DNA of 64,000 nt, taken from the NCBI GenBank assembly GCA_965276665.1, contig OZ255620.1, positions 2,976,001-3,040,000 of the forward strand. The letters run 5' to 3'. Shown here in pieces: positions 8,877 through 16,828 of the stretch. Each line of letters starts with the position of its first letter. Position 1 is the first letter of the stretch. This DNA comes from CAWGJC01 sp965276665 (lineage in GTDB: Bacteria; Pseudomonadota; Alphaproteobacteria; Acetobacterales; Acetobacteraceae). The notes beneath the pieces were generated by a model, which saw nothing but the letters and a program-made list of their open reading frames with translations, did not search any database and was not told the origin of the DNA. The position numbers and the translations under genes were made by a program.

Positions 8877-9752
8877 ATGACCGCCGGTCTGCTCGTGCAG
8901 GTCGCGGTCGGCGGCCTGCTGATGGGGCTGATCTATGCGCTGGTCGCCGCCGGGCTCTCGCTGATCTTCGGGTTGATGGATGTGGTGAATTTCGCGCATG
9001 GGCAGATGCTCATGCTCGCGATGTACGCCGCCTTCCTGATCAACCAGGCGACCGGGCTCGACCCGTTGCTGGAATTGCCTTTGGTCGCGGCGCTGCTCTT
9101 CGTCCTCGGCGTCGCGGTCTACCGGCTGCTGATCGCGCGCGCGCTCGGCGTGCCGTTCAACCGCGGCATGGTGCAGATCTTCGTGACCTTCGGGCTCGCG
9201 ATCTTTCTCACGGGCGCCGCGCAATTCGCGTTCGGCGGCGATTTCCGCAGCATCAGCACCGGCCTGCTCGCCAACCGCACCGTGTTGCTGCACGGCATGG
9301 TGCTGCCGCTGCCGCAGCTCGTCGCCGCGGCGGTGTGTTTGCTTGCCTTCGCGGTGCTGCTCGGGATTTCGCGCACCGAGTTCGGCCGTGCGCTGGAGGC
9401 GACGCGGGAGGATCGGGATGCGGTCGCGCTGATCGGCATCGACCGCGACCGCATTTTTGCGCTCGGCTGGGGGCTGGGCGGTGCCGCGGTCGGCGTCGCC
9501 GGCGCGATGCTGGCGCAATTCTATTACGTGTCCCCGACGGTGGGCACCGATTTCGCGCTGATCGCCTACGTCACGGTGGCGCTCGGCGGATTCGGCAGCC
9601 TGCTCGGCGCGCTGGTCGCCGGGCTGCTGATCGGCGAGGTGGAGGCGCTGACGGCGCTGTTCATCGAACCGTCGCTCAAGCAGGTCGGCATGTTCGCGAT
9701 CTACCTGATCGTGCTGATGGTCCGTCCGCGCGGCCTGTTTGGGCGGCTCTGA
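8877..9752 (+). CDS. livH: Liv-type ABC transporter permease 1 (LivH family)
   Basis: 291 aa, all hydrophobic with about eight predicted membrane helices. Family motifs include GLIYALVAAGLSLIFGLMDVVNFAHG near the N terminus and the coupling-loop region REDRDAVALIGID. It forms the inner-membrane channel with the LivM-like protein encoded immediately after it, with no intervening base. The start lies 10 nt after the binding-protein stop, so the genes are one transcription unit. Confidence 0.92.
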   Translation: MTAGLLVQVAVGGLLMGLIYALVAAGLSLIFGLMDVVNFAHGQMLMLAMYAAFLINQATGLDPLLELPLVAALLFVLGVAVYRLLIARALGVPFNRGMVQIFVTFGLAIFLTGAAQFAFGGDFRSISTGLLANRTVLLHGMVLPLPQLVAAAVCLLAFAVLLGISRTEFGRALEATREDRDAVALIGIDRDRIFALGWGLGGAAVGVAGAMLAQFYYVSPTVGTDFALIAYVTVALGGFGSLLGALVAGLLIGEVEALTALFIEPSLKQVGMFAIYLIVLMVRPRGLFGRL

Positions 9753-10775
9753 ATGCCGCGCGACAATGCCATTCTGGCGCGGCGGCGGCGGGAGCTGCTC
9801 GCCGGCGGCATCATCCTGCTCGTGCTGATCCTGCTGCCGCTGCCGATCGGCGATGCGTACACGCGCAACCTGATCATCCTCACCGTGCTGTATGGCGGGC
9901 TGGCGCAGGCGTGGAACATACTGGGCGGGTATTGCGGACAGATCTCGCTCGGCCATGCGCTCTATTTCGGCCTCGGCGCCTATGTCTCCACCTTGCTGTT
10001 CACCCGCGCGGGCATTCCGCCGACGCTCGGCATGTTCGCCGGCGGCGCGGTGGCGGGGGCGGCGGCGCTGCTGGTGGGCTGGCCGTGCTTTCGCCTGTCC
10101 GGGCATTACTACGCGATCGCCACGCTGGTGGTCGGGCAGATCGGCTATCTGCTGTTCCTGAACTGGGATTTCGTCGGTGCGGCGACCGGCGTCACCGTGT
10201 CGTTCCACACGCAGAGCTGGGTACAGCTGCAGTTCCGCACCACCAAGCTGCCGTTCCATTACGTCGTGCTCGCCTTTGCCGCCGTTGCGTGGCTCGCCGC
10301 CTGGAAGCTGGAAGGTTCGCGCTGGGGGTTCGCCTGGCGGGCGACGCGGGATGATCCGGTGGCGGCGCGCAGCCTGGCGGTGCGCGTGTTCCCGAGCAAG
10401 ATGGCGGCGGCCGCGATCAGCGGCGCGCTCACCGGCATCGGCGGCGCGATCTTCGCGCAATATGTCGGCTACATCGATCCGGACAGCGTGATGGCCGCGC
10501 AGCTCTCGATCCTGATCGCGCTGCCGGCGGTGATCGGCGGCGTGGGCACGCTGTGGGGGCCGCTGCTCGGCGCGATGGTGCAGATACCGCTCTCCGAGCT
10601 GACGCGCTCCTATCTCGGCGGCTCGGGCAGCGGCGTCGATCTGATGATCTATGGCGGGCTGATCGTCGCGGTGGCGCTGCTGCGCCCGCAGGGGCTGGTG
10701 AGCCTGCTCGGGATCGGCCGGCCGCCGCCGCGCGATGCGGGTGTCGGGGAAGACGTCGATGCCGCCGCTGCTTGA
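9753..10775 (+). CDS. livM: Liv-type ABC transporter permease 2 (LivM family)
   Basis: 340 aa polytopic membrane protein. LivM signatures are AWNILGGYCGQISLGHALYFGLGAY (typical GQ-SLGHA loop), ATRDDPVAARSLAV (coupling loop) and GGVGTLWGPLLGAMV. Its ATG abuts the preceding stop codon, and its 3' end overlaps the start of the following ATPase gene by 17 nt, indicating translational coupling. It is the second half of the heterodimeric channel. Confidence 0.92.
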   Translation: MPRDNAILARRRRELLAGGIILLVLILLPLPIGDAYTRNLIILTVLYGGLAQAWNILGGYCGQISLGHALYFGLGAYVSTLLFTRAGIPPTLGMFAGGAVAGAAALLVGWPCFRLSGHYYAIATLVVGQIGYLLFLNWDFVGAATGVTVSFHTQSWVQLQFRTTKLPFHYVVLAFAAVAWLAAWKLEGSRWGFAWRATRDDPVAARSLAVRVFPSKMAAAAISGALTGIGGAIFAQYVGYIDPDSVMAAQLSILIALPAVIGGVGTLWGPLLGAMVQIPLSELTRSYLGGSGSGVDLMIYGGLIVAVALLRPQGLVSLLGIGRPPPRDAGVGEDVDAAAA

Positions 10776-11487
10776 GATCGACCGCGTCAGCAAATCCTTC
10801 GGCGGCGTGGCCGCGAATGTCGAGATCAGCTTCGACGTGCGGGCGGGTGAAATCCTCGGCCTGATCGGGCCGAACGGCGCCGGCAAGACGAGCCTGTTCA
10901 ACAGCATCTCGGGGGAAGTGGCGCCGGATGCGGGCGAGGTGCGGATCGACGGCATGCGCATCTCGGCGCGCGGCCCGGTCGCCTGCGCGCGCGCCGGCAT
11001 CGCGCGCACCTTCCAGGTGGTGCGCAGCTTCGATTCGATGACGGTGCTGGAGAACGTCATGGTCGGCGCATTCGCGCAAACGCGGCAGATGCGCGCGGCG
11101 ATGGCGTCCGCGTTGGACGTGCTCGATTTCGCCGGGCTCGCCGCGCGCGCCGACACGCAGGCGGTGTCGCTGACGCCGCCCGAGAAGCGGCGGCTCGAGG
11201 TGGCGCGCGCGCTCGCCACGCGGCCACGCCTGCTGCTGCTCGACGAGATGCTGACCGGGCTCACGCCAACCGAGGCGCAATCCGGCGTCGCGCTGATCCG
11301 CGCGGTGCGCGAGCGCGGCATCACGATCATCATGGTCGAGCATGTGATGGAGGTGCTGCTGCCGCTGATCGATCGCGCGGTGGTGCTCGATCTCGGCCGC
11401 GTGCTGACCACCGGCACGCCGCAGGAGGTGGTGCGCGACCCGGCGGTGATCCGCGCCTATCTGGGCGACCGCTATGCTGCGGCTTGA
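10759..11487 (+). CDS. livG: Liv-type ABC transporter ATP-binding protein 1 (LivG family)
   Basis: 242 aa cytoplasmic ATPase. Walker A is GPNGAGKTSL near residue 37 and Walker B is LLLLDEMLTGL, with a following MVEHVMEVLL switch-His region. The signature loop reads LTPPEKRRLEVARAL instead of LSGGQ, a relaxation common in LivG proteins. I chose the ATG of MPPLLEIDRVSKSFGG because GGGGA lies ~10 nt upstream; an ATG 8 codons earlier is the alternative. It drives import with LivF. Confidence 0.9.
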   Translation: MPPLLEIDRVSKSFGGVAANVEISFDVRAGEILGLIGPNGAGKTSLFNSISGEVAPDAGEVRIDGMRISARGPVACARAGIARTFQVVRSFDSMTVLENVMVGAFAQTRQMRAAMASALDVLDFAGLAARADTQAVSLTPPEKRRLEVARALATRPRLLLLDEMLTGLTPTEAQSGVALIRAVRERGITIIMVEHVMEVLLPLIDRAVVLDLGRVLTTGTPQEVVRDPAVIRAYLGDRYAAA

Positions 11488-12175
11488 GGCGGTCTCGGCG
11501 CATTACCGCGGGCTGAAGGCGCTGCAGGGCGTCAGCCTCGAGGTGGCGCAGGGTGAGATCGTCGCCGTGGTGGGCGCCAACGGCGCGGGCAAGAGCACGC
11601 TGCTGAAGGCGATCGCCGGCCAGGTGGCGACGACCGGCACGATCGGCTTCGAGCAGCACGATCTGCGGCACCTGCCGGCGCATCGGATCGCGCGGCTCGG
11701 CGTCAATCTGGTGCCGGAGGGGCGGCGGCTGTTCCCGCGGCTGTCGGTCGAGGAAAACCTGCGTCTCGGCGCCTATGCCAAGCGCGGCGAGGCGGATCGC
11801 TTCAAGCCGCTCGAGCTCGTCTTCGGCCTGTTCCCCCGGCTGCGCGAGCGGCTGCGCCAGCGCGCCGAGACGCTGTCGGGCGGCGAGCAGCAGATGCTCG
11901 CGATTGGCCGCGCGCTGATGACCCAGCCGCGCCTGCTGATGCTGGACGAGCCGAGCCAGGGGATCATGCCGCGGCTGGTGGACGACATCCTCGCCGCGGT
12001 CACGCGCATCCGCGATCTCGGCGTGACCGTGCTGCTGGTCGAGCAACGCCTGGTGGAGGCACTCAGCATCGCGGACCGCGCCTATGTGCTGCAGACCGGG
12101 CGGTTGGTGATGACCGGCAAGGCCGCCGAGATCGCCGCCGACGAGCGGGTGCGCCGCGCCTATCTCGGGATCTGA
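11474..12175 (+). CDS. livF: Liv-type ABC transporter ATP-binding protein 2 (LivF family)
   Basis: 233 aa, overlapping the preceding ATPase gene by 14 nt. Complete ABC motifs: Walker A GANGAGKSTLLKAI, signature LSGGEQQMLAIGRAL, Walker B LLMLDEPSQG, and the LLVEQ switch segment. It pairs with the LivG-like ATPase at the inner face of the membrane, completing a five-component importer encoded in standard order. Confidence 0.92.
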   Translation: MLRLEAVSAHYRGLKALQGVSLEVAQGEIVAVVGANGAGKSTLLKAIAGQVATTGTIGFEQHDLRHLPAHRIARLGVNLVPEGRRLFPRLSVEENLRLGAYAKRGEADRFKPLELVFGLFPRLRERLRQRAETLSGGEQQMLAIGRALMTQPRLLMLDEPSQGIMPRLVDDILAAVTRIRDLGVTVLLVEQRLVEALSIADRAYVLQTGRLVMTGKAAEIAADERVRRAYLGI

Positions 12176-12188
12176 GGTGATCGCGGGC

Positions 12189-12770
12189 ATGCGGCGCGTC
12201 TATCTCGCGGGCGACATGGTGTTCCGCCCCGGCGCGCTCGCGATCTATCACCGGCTGCGCGCGATCTGCGCGCGTCTCGGGCTGGAAGGCGCGGTCCCGC
12301 TCGAGGAGGACGAGGCGCTGCACGGCGTCCCGCCCGGCGAGGCGGCGATCATGGCGATCGTCGCCGCCAATCGCGAGATGATGGATCGCTGCGATGGCGG
12401 GCTGTTCTGCCTCGATCCGTTCCGTCGCGCGCCCGACATGGATCCCGGCACCGCGGTCGAGATCGGCTACATGTTCGCGCGGGGCAAGCCGCTCGCCGGC
12501 TACACGGCCGATGGCCGCGCCTATTCGAGCAAGGTGGAGAGCTATTTCGCGACCGCCTGGCGGGAGAGGCTGCGCGCCCGGTGCGCGGTCGCGGGTGAGG
12601 CGATCGGGCAGGAGGATGCGGACGGCGTTCTCGTCCCCTCGGACGGGCTCGTGCAGAACGCGATGGTGGACGGCTTCATCCGCATGTCCGGCGGCCGCGT
12701 GCATGCGGACCCGGATTTCTACGCGGCCTTCGAGGCGGCGGCGCGGGATCTCGCGCGGCGCCTCGGCTGA
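12189..12770 (+). CDS. Nucleoside 2-deoxyribosyltransferase-like protein
   Basis: About 193 aa. It starts MRRVYLAGDMVFRP, and the conserved acidic/glycine features of the nucleoside 2-deoxyribosyltransferase family follow: CDGGLFCLDPFRRAPDMDPGTAVEIGYMFARGKPLAGYT, where D-x-G-T-x-x-E-x-G-x is the catalytic Glu region. GAGGTGATC precedes this ATG; a GTG 4 codons upstream overlaps the livF end. Family enzymes swap or hydrolyse the nucleobase of (deoxy)nucleosides. Its place at the end of the hyu-liv cluster suggests a role in nucleobase- or nucleoside-related catabolism. That link is inference. Confidence 0.82.
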   Translation: MRRVYLAGDMVFRPGALAIYHRLRAICARLGLEGAVPLEEDEALHGVPPGEAAIMAIVAANREMMDRCDGGLFCLDPFRRAPDMDPGTAVEIGYMFARGKPLAGYTADGRAYSSKVESYFATAWRERLRARCAVAGEAIGQEDADGVLVPSDGLVQNAMVDGFIRMSGGRVHADPDFYAAFEAAARDLARRLG

Positions 12771-12785
12771 CCCCGGCCTTCGGGG
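12771..12785 (+). terminator. Hairpin after the hyu-liv cluster
   Basis: CCCCG-GCCTT-CGGGG directly abuts the stop codon, followed by CCGTTTGAG. The T run is short, so it is at best a weak intrinsic terminator. Confidence 0.35.
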
Positions 12786-12936
12786 CCGTTTGAGAGCGCG
12801 CTGCCGATCGGCCGCTCAGCGCGGCCGCTTGGCGCCGGAAACCCTCCGCCTTTTCAAAGAGTTGGCGCGAAGTTGCCGGTCTGCAGTTCTACCCGGAATG
12901 CCACCCCCTGCAAGTGTTCGATGAGCTCGCCTCTCA

Positions 12937-13050
12937 GAGCCTGTTTGGAAACGCGCTCTGGCGGCCATCTGGCGCGCTTTTCCTGTGCGCCGAGGCTCAC
13001 GGCCCGCAAGGCCGCTCCGTGCCGAGGCTCGGAAAATCACGCCAGCTGGC
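12937..13050. repeat. MITE-like element, GAGCCTG family, copy 2 (inverted)
   Basis: This block matches the right two thirds of the copy near 39.73 kb in reverse orientation: GAGCCTGTTTGGAAACGCGC, then TGGCGGCCATCTGGCGCGC, the GCCGAGGCTCACGGCC core and GGAAAATCACGCCAG. Homology stops near 13050, where another foldback block begins. Confidence 0.75.
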
Positions 13051-13055
13051 GGGCC

Positions 13056-13178
13056 AGAGCATTTCACCTTCGGTGGAGTCGGCGCCGGCCCTCGCCCCCA
13101 CCCGGCCTCCCATCGCTAGTATACTTTCGTGGGGATCGGGTGGGGGCGAGGGCCGGCACCGAATTAACTGAAATGCTA
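13056..13178. repeat. Foldback block with 20-bp perfect arms
   Basis: Outer ends AGCATTTCA (13058-13066) and TGAAATGCT (13169-13177) are inverted. Inside them GCCGGCCCTCGCCCCCACCC (13085-13104) is perfectly mirrored at 13138-13157. The ~33-nt spacer contains CTAGTATAC. No coding content is seen. It looks like a small non-autonomous element nested in the IS remnant. Confidence 0.75.
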
Positions 13179-13256
13179 TGGGCTCCAACCCCGATTAGAT
13201 CTGGCTCGGGTCGGACGCCTTGTGATTCGAGCTCTGTGTTGAGCGGAGTGTCTTGG

Positions 13257-13893
13257 GTGGCTGGAGACTTCTGGTTGTCGGATCGGCAGTGGGCAGCGAT
13301 CGCGGTTTTGCTGCCCACCGATCGGCCGGGGCTCGCCGGACGGAGGATCGGCGGGTGATCGGTGGCATCGTGCCCATGGTGCGCAACGGCGGGCGCTGGC
13401 AGGACTGCCCGTCTTGCTATGGGCCGCCAACCACGATCTACGATCGCTGGTCGGCACGCGGCGTCTGGCAAGGGATGCTGGCCGCCTTGGTGGAGGCGAG
13501 ACGCCCGGCGGCCGACACCTGATCGACAGCACGACGGCCAAGGCACACCGCTCCGCCGCGGGCGGAAAAGGGGGGCCGACGCCCAGGCCATAGGACGCTC
13601 GCGTGGTGGGCGTGGCGCCAAGAGCCTTCTGCCTGGCCGACACGGCCTACCACAGCGATCGCCTGCGCGGCTTTATGCGAGCCCGGGGCACGGACCCCGT
13701 GATCCCCAACAAACCGGCCCGCAAGCGTGTCCACCCGTTCGATCCGATCCGCGACAAACAGCGCAACCCGATCGAACAAACCGTTGGACGCCTGAAAGAC
13801 GGGAGGCGCATCCACACTCGCTACGACAAGCTCCCCCCAACTTCGCTTCAGCCGTCGCGATCGCTGCAATCCTTCAGGGATGGTGCTGATTAG
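13257..13893 (+). pseudogene. IS5-family transposase remnant (several frameshifts)
   Basis: Pieces of one IS5-type transposase are spread over three frames. GDFWLSDRQWAAIAVLLPTDRPG starts in the frame of the GTG at 13257, then IGGIVPMVRNGGRWQDCP and PPTTIYDRWSARGVWQ continue in another frame to 13522. DSTTAKAHRSAAGGKGG and then FCLADTAYHSDRLRGFMRARG and NPIEQTVGRLKDGRRIHTRYDK follow in a third. Parts of the N-terminal, DDE-core and C-terminal regions remain, but no continuous frame exists, so it is inactive without a helper. Confidence 0.85.
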
Positions 13894-13926
13894 TCCGGAG
13901 CCTAGGGCATTTTTTCAAACAGGCTC

Positions 13927-15300
13927 TCAGGCGTCGTCCAGCGCGGCGAGCGCGCCGACGGTGAGCGGCTTGAACGGCGCGCGCGGGCGCAGCGTGCCGA
14001 TCTCGGCCACGCTCCGGCCGCGCGTCTCGGCGATCAGCGCGGCGATGGTGGAACCGCATTGCCGCCCCTGGCACGGACCCATGCCGGCGCGGAGATAGGC
14101 CTTCGCCTGGTTCGGGCCGGTGGCGCCGGCGCGGGCGGCGGCGCGGATCTGCCCGGCGGTGACCTCCTCGCAGCGGCACACCAGCGTCGCATCGTCGGGC
14201 GGCGCCAGCACCTCCGGCGCGGGCGCGTAGAGCGCGTCGAGAAACGGCCGCAGCGCCAGCGCGCGATTTCGCGCGCGGCGATGCGGCGCGGCGCGGCGGC
14301 CGCGCGCGGCCGCATCGAGCCGGCCGAGGCGATGGGCGGCGTCGAGCGCGGCCAGCCGGCCTTCCGCCGCCGCTGCTTCCCAGCCCCCGATGCCGCCCGC
14401 ATCGCCGGCGATCGCGACGAGCGGCTGGCTGGTCGCGCCCCATGCATCGCGTTTCGGCCGCCAGCAGCGCTGCGCCTCGTCCCATTCATGGTCGAGCCCG
14501 ACCGCCAGCGAGACATGCGTGCCGGGCACCACGCCTTCGTGCAGAAGCAGCAGGTCGCATTCCGTCTCGCCGCCCTCCCAGGCGACGCCGCGCACGCGCG
14601 CCTCCCCGAACGCGCGCAGGCCGCGCACGCCCTGCACCCGGCGCAGGCCGCGCGCGCGCGCCTCGCGGACCAGGCGCACGCCCTTTCGCAGCATCGCCCG
14701 GCCGCGCCACAAGCCGCCCGCGCGCAGCGCGTCGGCCATCGCACGGGTCAGCGCGCCCGGCCGGGTGGTCTCGAGCAGGGTGAGATGCCCGGCGCCGGCG
14801 CGCAGCAATTGCGCGGCGAGCAGCCAGACGAGCGGGCCCTGGCCGGCGATCACCGTCTCGCCTTTCGGCACGATCCCGGCGGTCTTCAGCAGGATCTGCG
14901 CGGCGCCGGCGGTCATCACGCCCGGGAGCGTCCAGCCGGGAATCGGCACCGGCCGCTCCTGCGCGCCGGTGGCGAGCAGCACGCGCCGGGCGGCGATTCC
15001 CGCGGCGGAACCGTCCGCCACCACCGAGAGCATCCCGGCGACGGCGTCGAGATGCCAGAGCGCGGTGCCCGGCCGGTAGTCGACCGGTGCGGCGCGGAAG
15101 GCGGCGACGAGCGCCGCGCCGGGGGCGAGATCGGCGGCGAGCGCCGGGTCGGAGGCCGCGGCCTCGACGCCGCGAAACACCTGGCCGCCCGGCGCCGCCT
15201 GCTCGTCGAGCACCACGACGGAGAGGCCGAGCGAGGCCGCCTCCACCGCGGCCGCCAGGGCCGCCGGGCCGGCGCCGACGATCGCGAGATCGAAGGTCAC
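13927..15300 (-). CDS. FAD/NAD(P)-dependent oxidoreductase with C-terminal [2Fe-2S] BFD-like domain (HcnB / amine oxidase alpha type)
   Basis: About 457 aa from a GTG start. The Rossmann motif FDLAIVGAGPAALAAAVEAA binds FAD near the N terminus, followed by DEQAAPGGQVFRG. The C terminus carries a BFD-like cluster domain with cysteines in VCRCEEVT and GMGPCQGRQCG. It matches the larger subunit of heteromeric opine, hydroxyproline or HCN-synthase-like dehydrogenases. It overlaps the ferredoxin-like gene by 4 nt and ends exactly at the TCA duplication flanking the IS element. The substrate is an amine or imino acid; which one is unknown. Confidence 0.87.
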   Translation of the reverse strand: MTFDLAIVGAGPAALAAAVEAASLGLSVVVLDEQAAPGGQVFRGVEAAASDPALAADLAPGAALVAAFRAAPVDYRPGTALWHLDAVAGMLSVVADGSAAGIAARRVLLATGAQERPVPIPGWTLPGVMTAGAAQILLKTAGIVPKGETVIAGQGPLVWLLAAQLLRAGAGHLTLLETTRPGALTRAMADALRAGGLWRGRAMLRKGVRLVREARARGLRRVQGVRGLRAFGEARVRGVAWEGGETECDLLLLHEGVVPGTHVSLAVGLDHEWDEAQRCWRPKRDAWGATSQPLVAIAGDAGGIGGWEAAAAEGRLAALDAAHRLGRLDAAARGRRAAPHRRARNRALALRPFLDALYAPAPEVLAPPDDATLVCRCEEVTAGQIRAAARAGATGPNQAKAYLRAGMGPCQGRQCGSTIAALIAETRGRSVAEIGTLRPRAPFKPLTVGALAALDDA

Positions 15301-15596
15301 GCGGCGCCGAGCGCGCGGGCGCCGCGCATCGCGCTGATCCGCATGCCCTCCGTCACCGTCACCATGCAGGCCTGCCGGTTGGGCACGCCGTCGATCTCCG
15401 CGAGACAGTCGAAGCAGACGCCCATCATGCAATACGGCAGGCGCGGCGCGCCGCCGACCGGCGTGGTGCGGATCGCGTCCTGCCCGGCGAGCAGCACGGC
15501 GGCGGCGGCCGATGCGCCTTGCGGCACCAGCAGCGCGCGTCCGTCCACCACCACCGTCACCGACGGCAGGCGCGCCTCAGGCCGCGGCCGGAACAT
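15297..15596 (-). CDS. [2Fe-2S] ferredoxin-like small subunit (HcnA type)
   Basis: 99 aa. A plant-type ferredoxin-like fold keeps the cysteine pattern LPYCMMGVCFDCLAEIDG followed by RQACMV (C-x4-C-x2-C...C), as in the small subunit of hydrogen cyanide synthase and of D-hydroxyproline and opine dehydrogenases. It passes electrons between the two flavoprotein subunits encoded on either side, with which it overlaps (20 nt upstream, 4 nt downstream). Confidence 0.88.
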   Translation of the reverse strand: MFRPRPEARLPSVTVVVDGRALLVPQGASAAAAVLLAGQDAIRTTPVGGAPRLPYCMMGVCFDCLAEIDGVPNRQACMVTVTEGMRISAMRGARALGAA

Positions 15597-16698
15597 CGAA
15601 CCGCGCGGCGGAGAACGGCGCCATCTCAGGCGCGAGCGCGCCGGCGGCGATCATCGGCGCGAGCAGCCGGGCATGCGCGCCGGCCAGCGTCACGCCGGAA
15701 TGGCAGTTCGCGGTGAAGGCGCCGGGGAATTGCGCCGACTGGTCGTAGATCGGCATCCCGTCCGGCGCCATCACGCGCAGCGCCGACCAGGCGCGGACGA
15801 TGCCGAGATCGGCGACGCGCGGGAAGGAGATCACCGCCCGCCGCGCGATCTCCCGCATGATCGTGGGTGTCTGCGTCAGCGTGTCGTAGCCGGCATCCTC
15901 CTTGCTGTCGCCCAGCATGACGGAGCCCTCCGCGGTCTGCCGCAGCGTGTGCGTCGGCACGGTGATGAATTCGCGGGTGCGTTCGGTGACGAGGATCTGC
16001 CCGCGCTCCGGTCGCACCGGCGCGCAGAGGCCGAGCGCCGGGGCAAGGGCGGCGTTGCCGAGCCCGGCCGCGAGCACCAGGCGCGGCGCATGCAGGGTTT
16101 CGCCCTCCAGCACCACCGCGAAATCATGAGGCGCGGGTTCGATGCGGAGGATGCGCGTCTCCGGCCGATAGACGCCGCCGGCGTGCAGCAGCGCCGCATG
16201 CAGGGCGCGCAGCAGGTGCAGCGGGCTCGCATGCCCGTCATAGGGGGTCCAGACCGCGCCGGTGACGCGCGGGCCGAGCTCGGGCACCATGTCCCGCGCC
16301 TCGGCCCCGGAGAGCAGCCGGTATTCGAGGCCGAAATTGCCCGCCTCGCGCCGCAACTGCTCCATCGCCGCCGCGCGGGACGCCATCTCCTCGTCGGAGA
16401 GGCAAAAATAGAGGCCGCCCGGCTGGCGGAGCGCCACATCCACGCCGGTCGTCTCGGCGAGATGTTCGGCGAGGGCCGGCCATTCGGACGCGGAGGCGCG
16501 GCTCCAGCGCTGGTAATGCGGCGCGCCCAAACCCTTCGATTGCACCCAGACGAGGCCGAAATTGCCGCGGCTCGCCCGGTGCGCTACATCGCCCTCGTCG
16601 AGCAGCACCGTCGCCAGACCCTCAAGCGCGAGGCCGTGGGCGATCGCCGCGCCCACCAGACCGCCGCCGACGACGATCACATCGGCGGCGGCGCTCAA
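15577..16698 (-). CDS. FAD-dependent amine/amino-acid oxidase (DAO family, HcnC type)
   Basis: 373 aa. The N-terminal dinucleotide fold is DVIVVGGGLVGAAIAHGLALEG, then the DAO-family motif NFGLVWVQSKG. Late in the protein are VGTVPT-like and ITRAWSALRVM-like segments typical of glycine/D-amino-acid oxidases (here FITVPTHTLRQT and IVRAWSALRVMAPDGMP). It is the first gene of a three-gene operon encoding both flavoproteins and a [2Fe-2S] subunit. The architecture fits membrane-linked dehydrogenation of glycine, D-hydroxyproline or an opine; no neighbouring pathway gene decides between them. Confidence 0.87.
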   Translation of the reverse strand: MSAAADVIVVGGGLVGAAIAHGLALEGLATVLLDEGDVAHRASRGNFGLVWVQSKGLGAPHYQRWSRASASEWPALAEHLAETTGVDVALRQPGGLYFCLSDEEMASRAAAMEQLRREAGNFGLEYRLLSGAEARDMVPELGPRVTGAVWTPYDGHASPLHLLRALHAALLHAGGVYRPETRILRIEPAPHDFAVVLEGETLHAPRLVLAAGLGNAALAPALGLCAPVRPERGQILVTERTREFITVPTHTLRQTAEGSVMLGDSKEDAGYDTLTQTPTIMREIARRAVISFPRVADLGIVRAWSALRVMAPDGMPIYDQSAQFPGAFTANCHSGVTLAGAHARLLAPMIAAGALAPEMAPFSAARFDVPAAA

Positions 16699-16730
16699 TG
16701 CGGATCCCTGTCATCCATCGCCGCAAATCT

Positions 16731-16752
16731 GCCAGCCGGTCTCGCGGCTGGC
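16731..16752 (-). terminator. Hairpin between the chemoreceptor and oxidase genes
   Basis: GCCAGCCG-GTCTCG-CGGCTGGC is a perfect 8-bp stem flanked by AAATCT and AAATCC. On the minus strand it lies downstream of the chemoreceptor stop and is followed by AGATTT, a weak U tract. Nearby, at 16768-16827, the sequence CTTCGTCGGGCGCGATCC is duplicated in tandem. Confidence 0.4.
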
Positions 16753-16828
16753 AAATCCGAGGCGATGCCGCATCGCTTCGTCGGGCGCGATCCGGCGCGT
16801 CTTCGTCGGGCGCGATCCCGCGCCGGGG

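Larger units (their letters stand above)
12937..13926. mobile_element. Decayed, nested IS5-family element with TCA target duplication
   Basis: A ~990-bp unit bounded by GAGCCTGTTTGGAAACGCG on the left and, read inward on the right, GAGCCTGTTTGAAAAAATGC. TCA flanks both sides (12934-12936 and 13927-13929), a TNA-type 3-bp duplication. From left to right it contains a GAGCCTG-family MITE-like block, a separate foldback block and a broken IS5-type transposase gene. The right-hand TCA is also the stop codon (TGA on the minus strand) of the neighbouring oxidoreductase. IS1031-group IS5 elements, first described in Acetobacter, make TNA duplications; that comparison is from memory of the family. 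Confidence 0.72.

Noticed and set aside
11180..11215. Degenerate ABC signature in the LivG-like ATPase as a sign of inactivity
   Set aside because: LTPPEKRRLEVARAL-type signatures are common in functional LivG proteins, and the Walker motifs are intact.
8736..11417. Very long open frame antisense to livH-livM-livG
   Set aside because: Arg/His/Gln-rich composition and codon-position bias fit a mirror of GC-rich genes; the sense strand encodes clear ABC transporter motifs.
12786..12933. Possible gene fragment before the IS element (reads GLQFYPECHPLQVFDELA in one frame)
   Set aside because: No family recognised, no start or ribosome site, and neighbouring frames are equally open; kept only as unexplained intergenic DNA.
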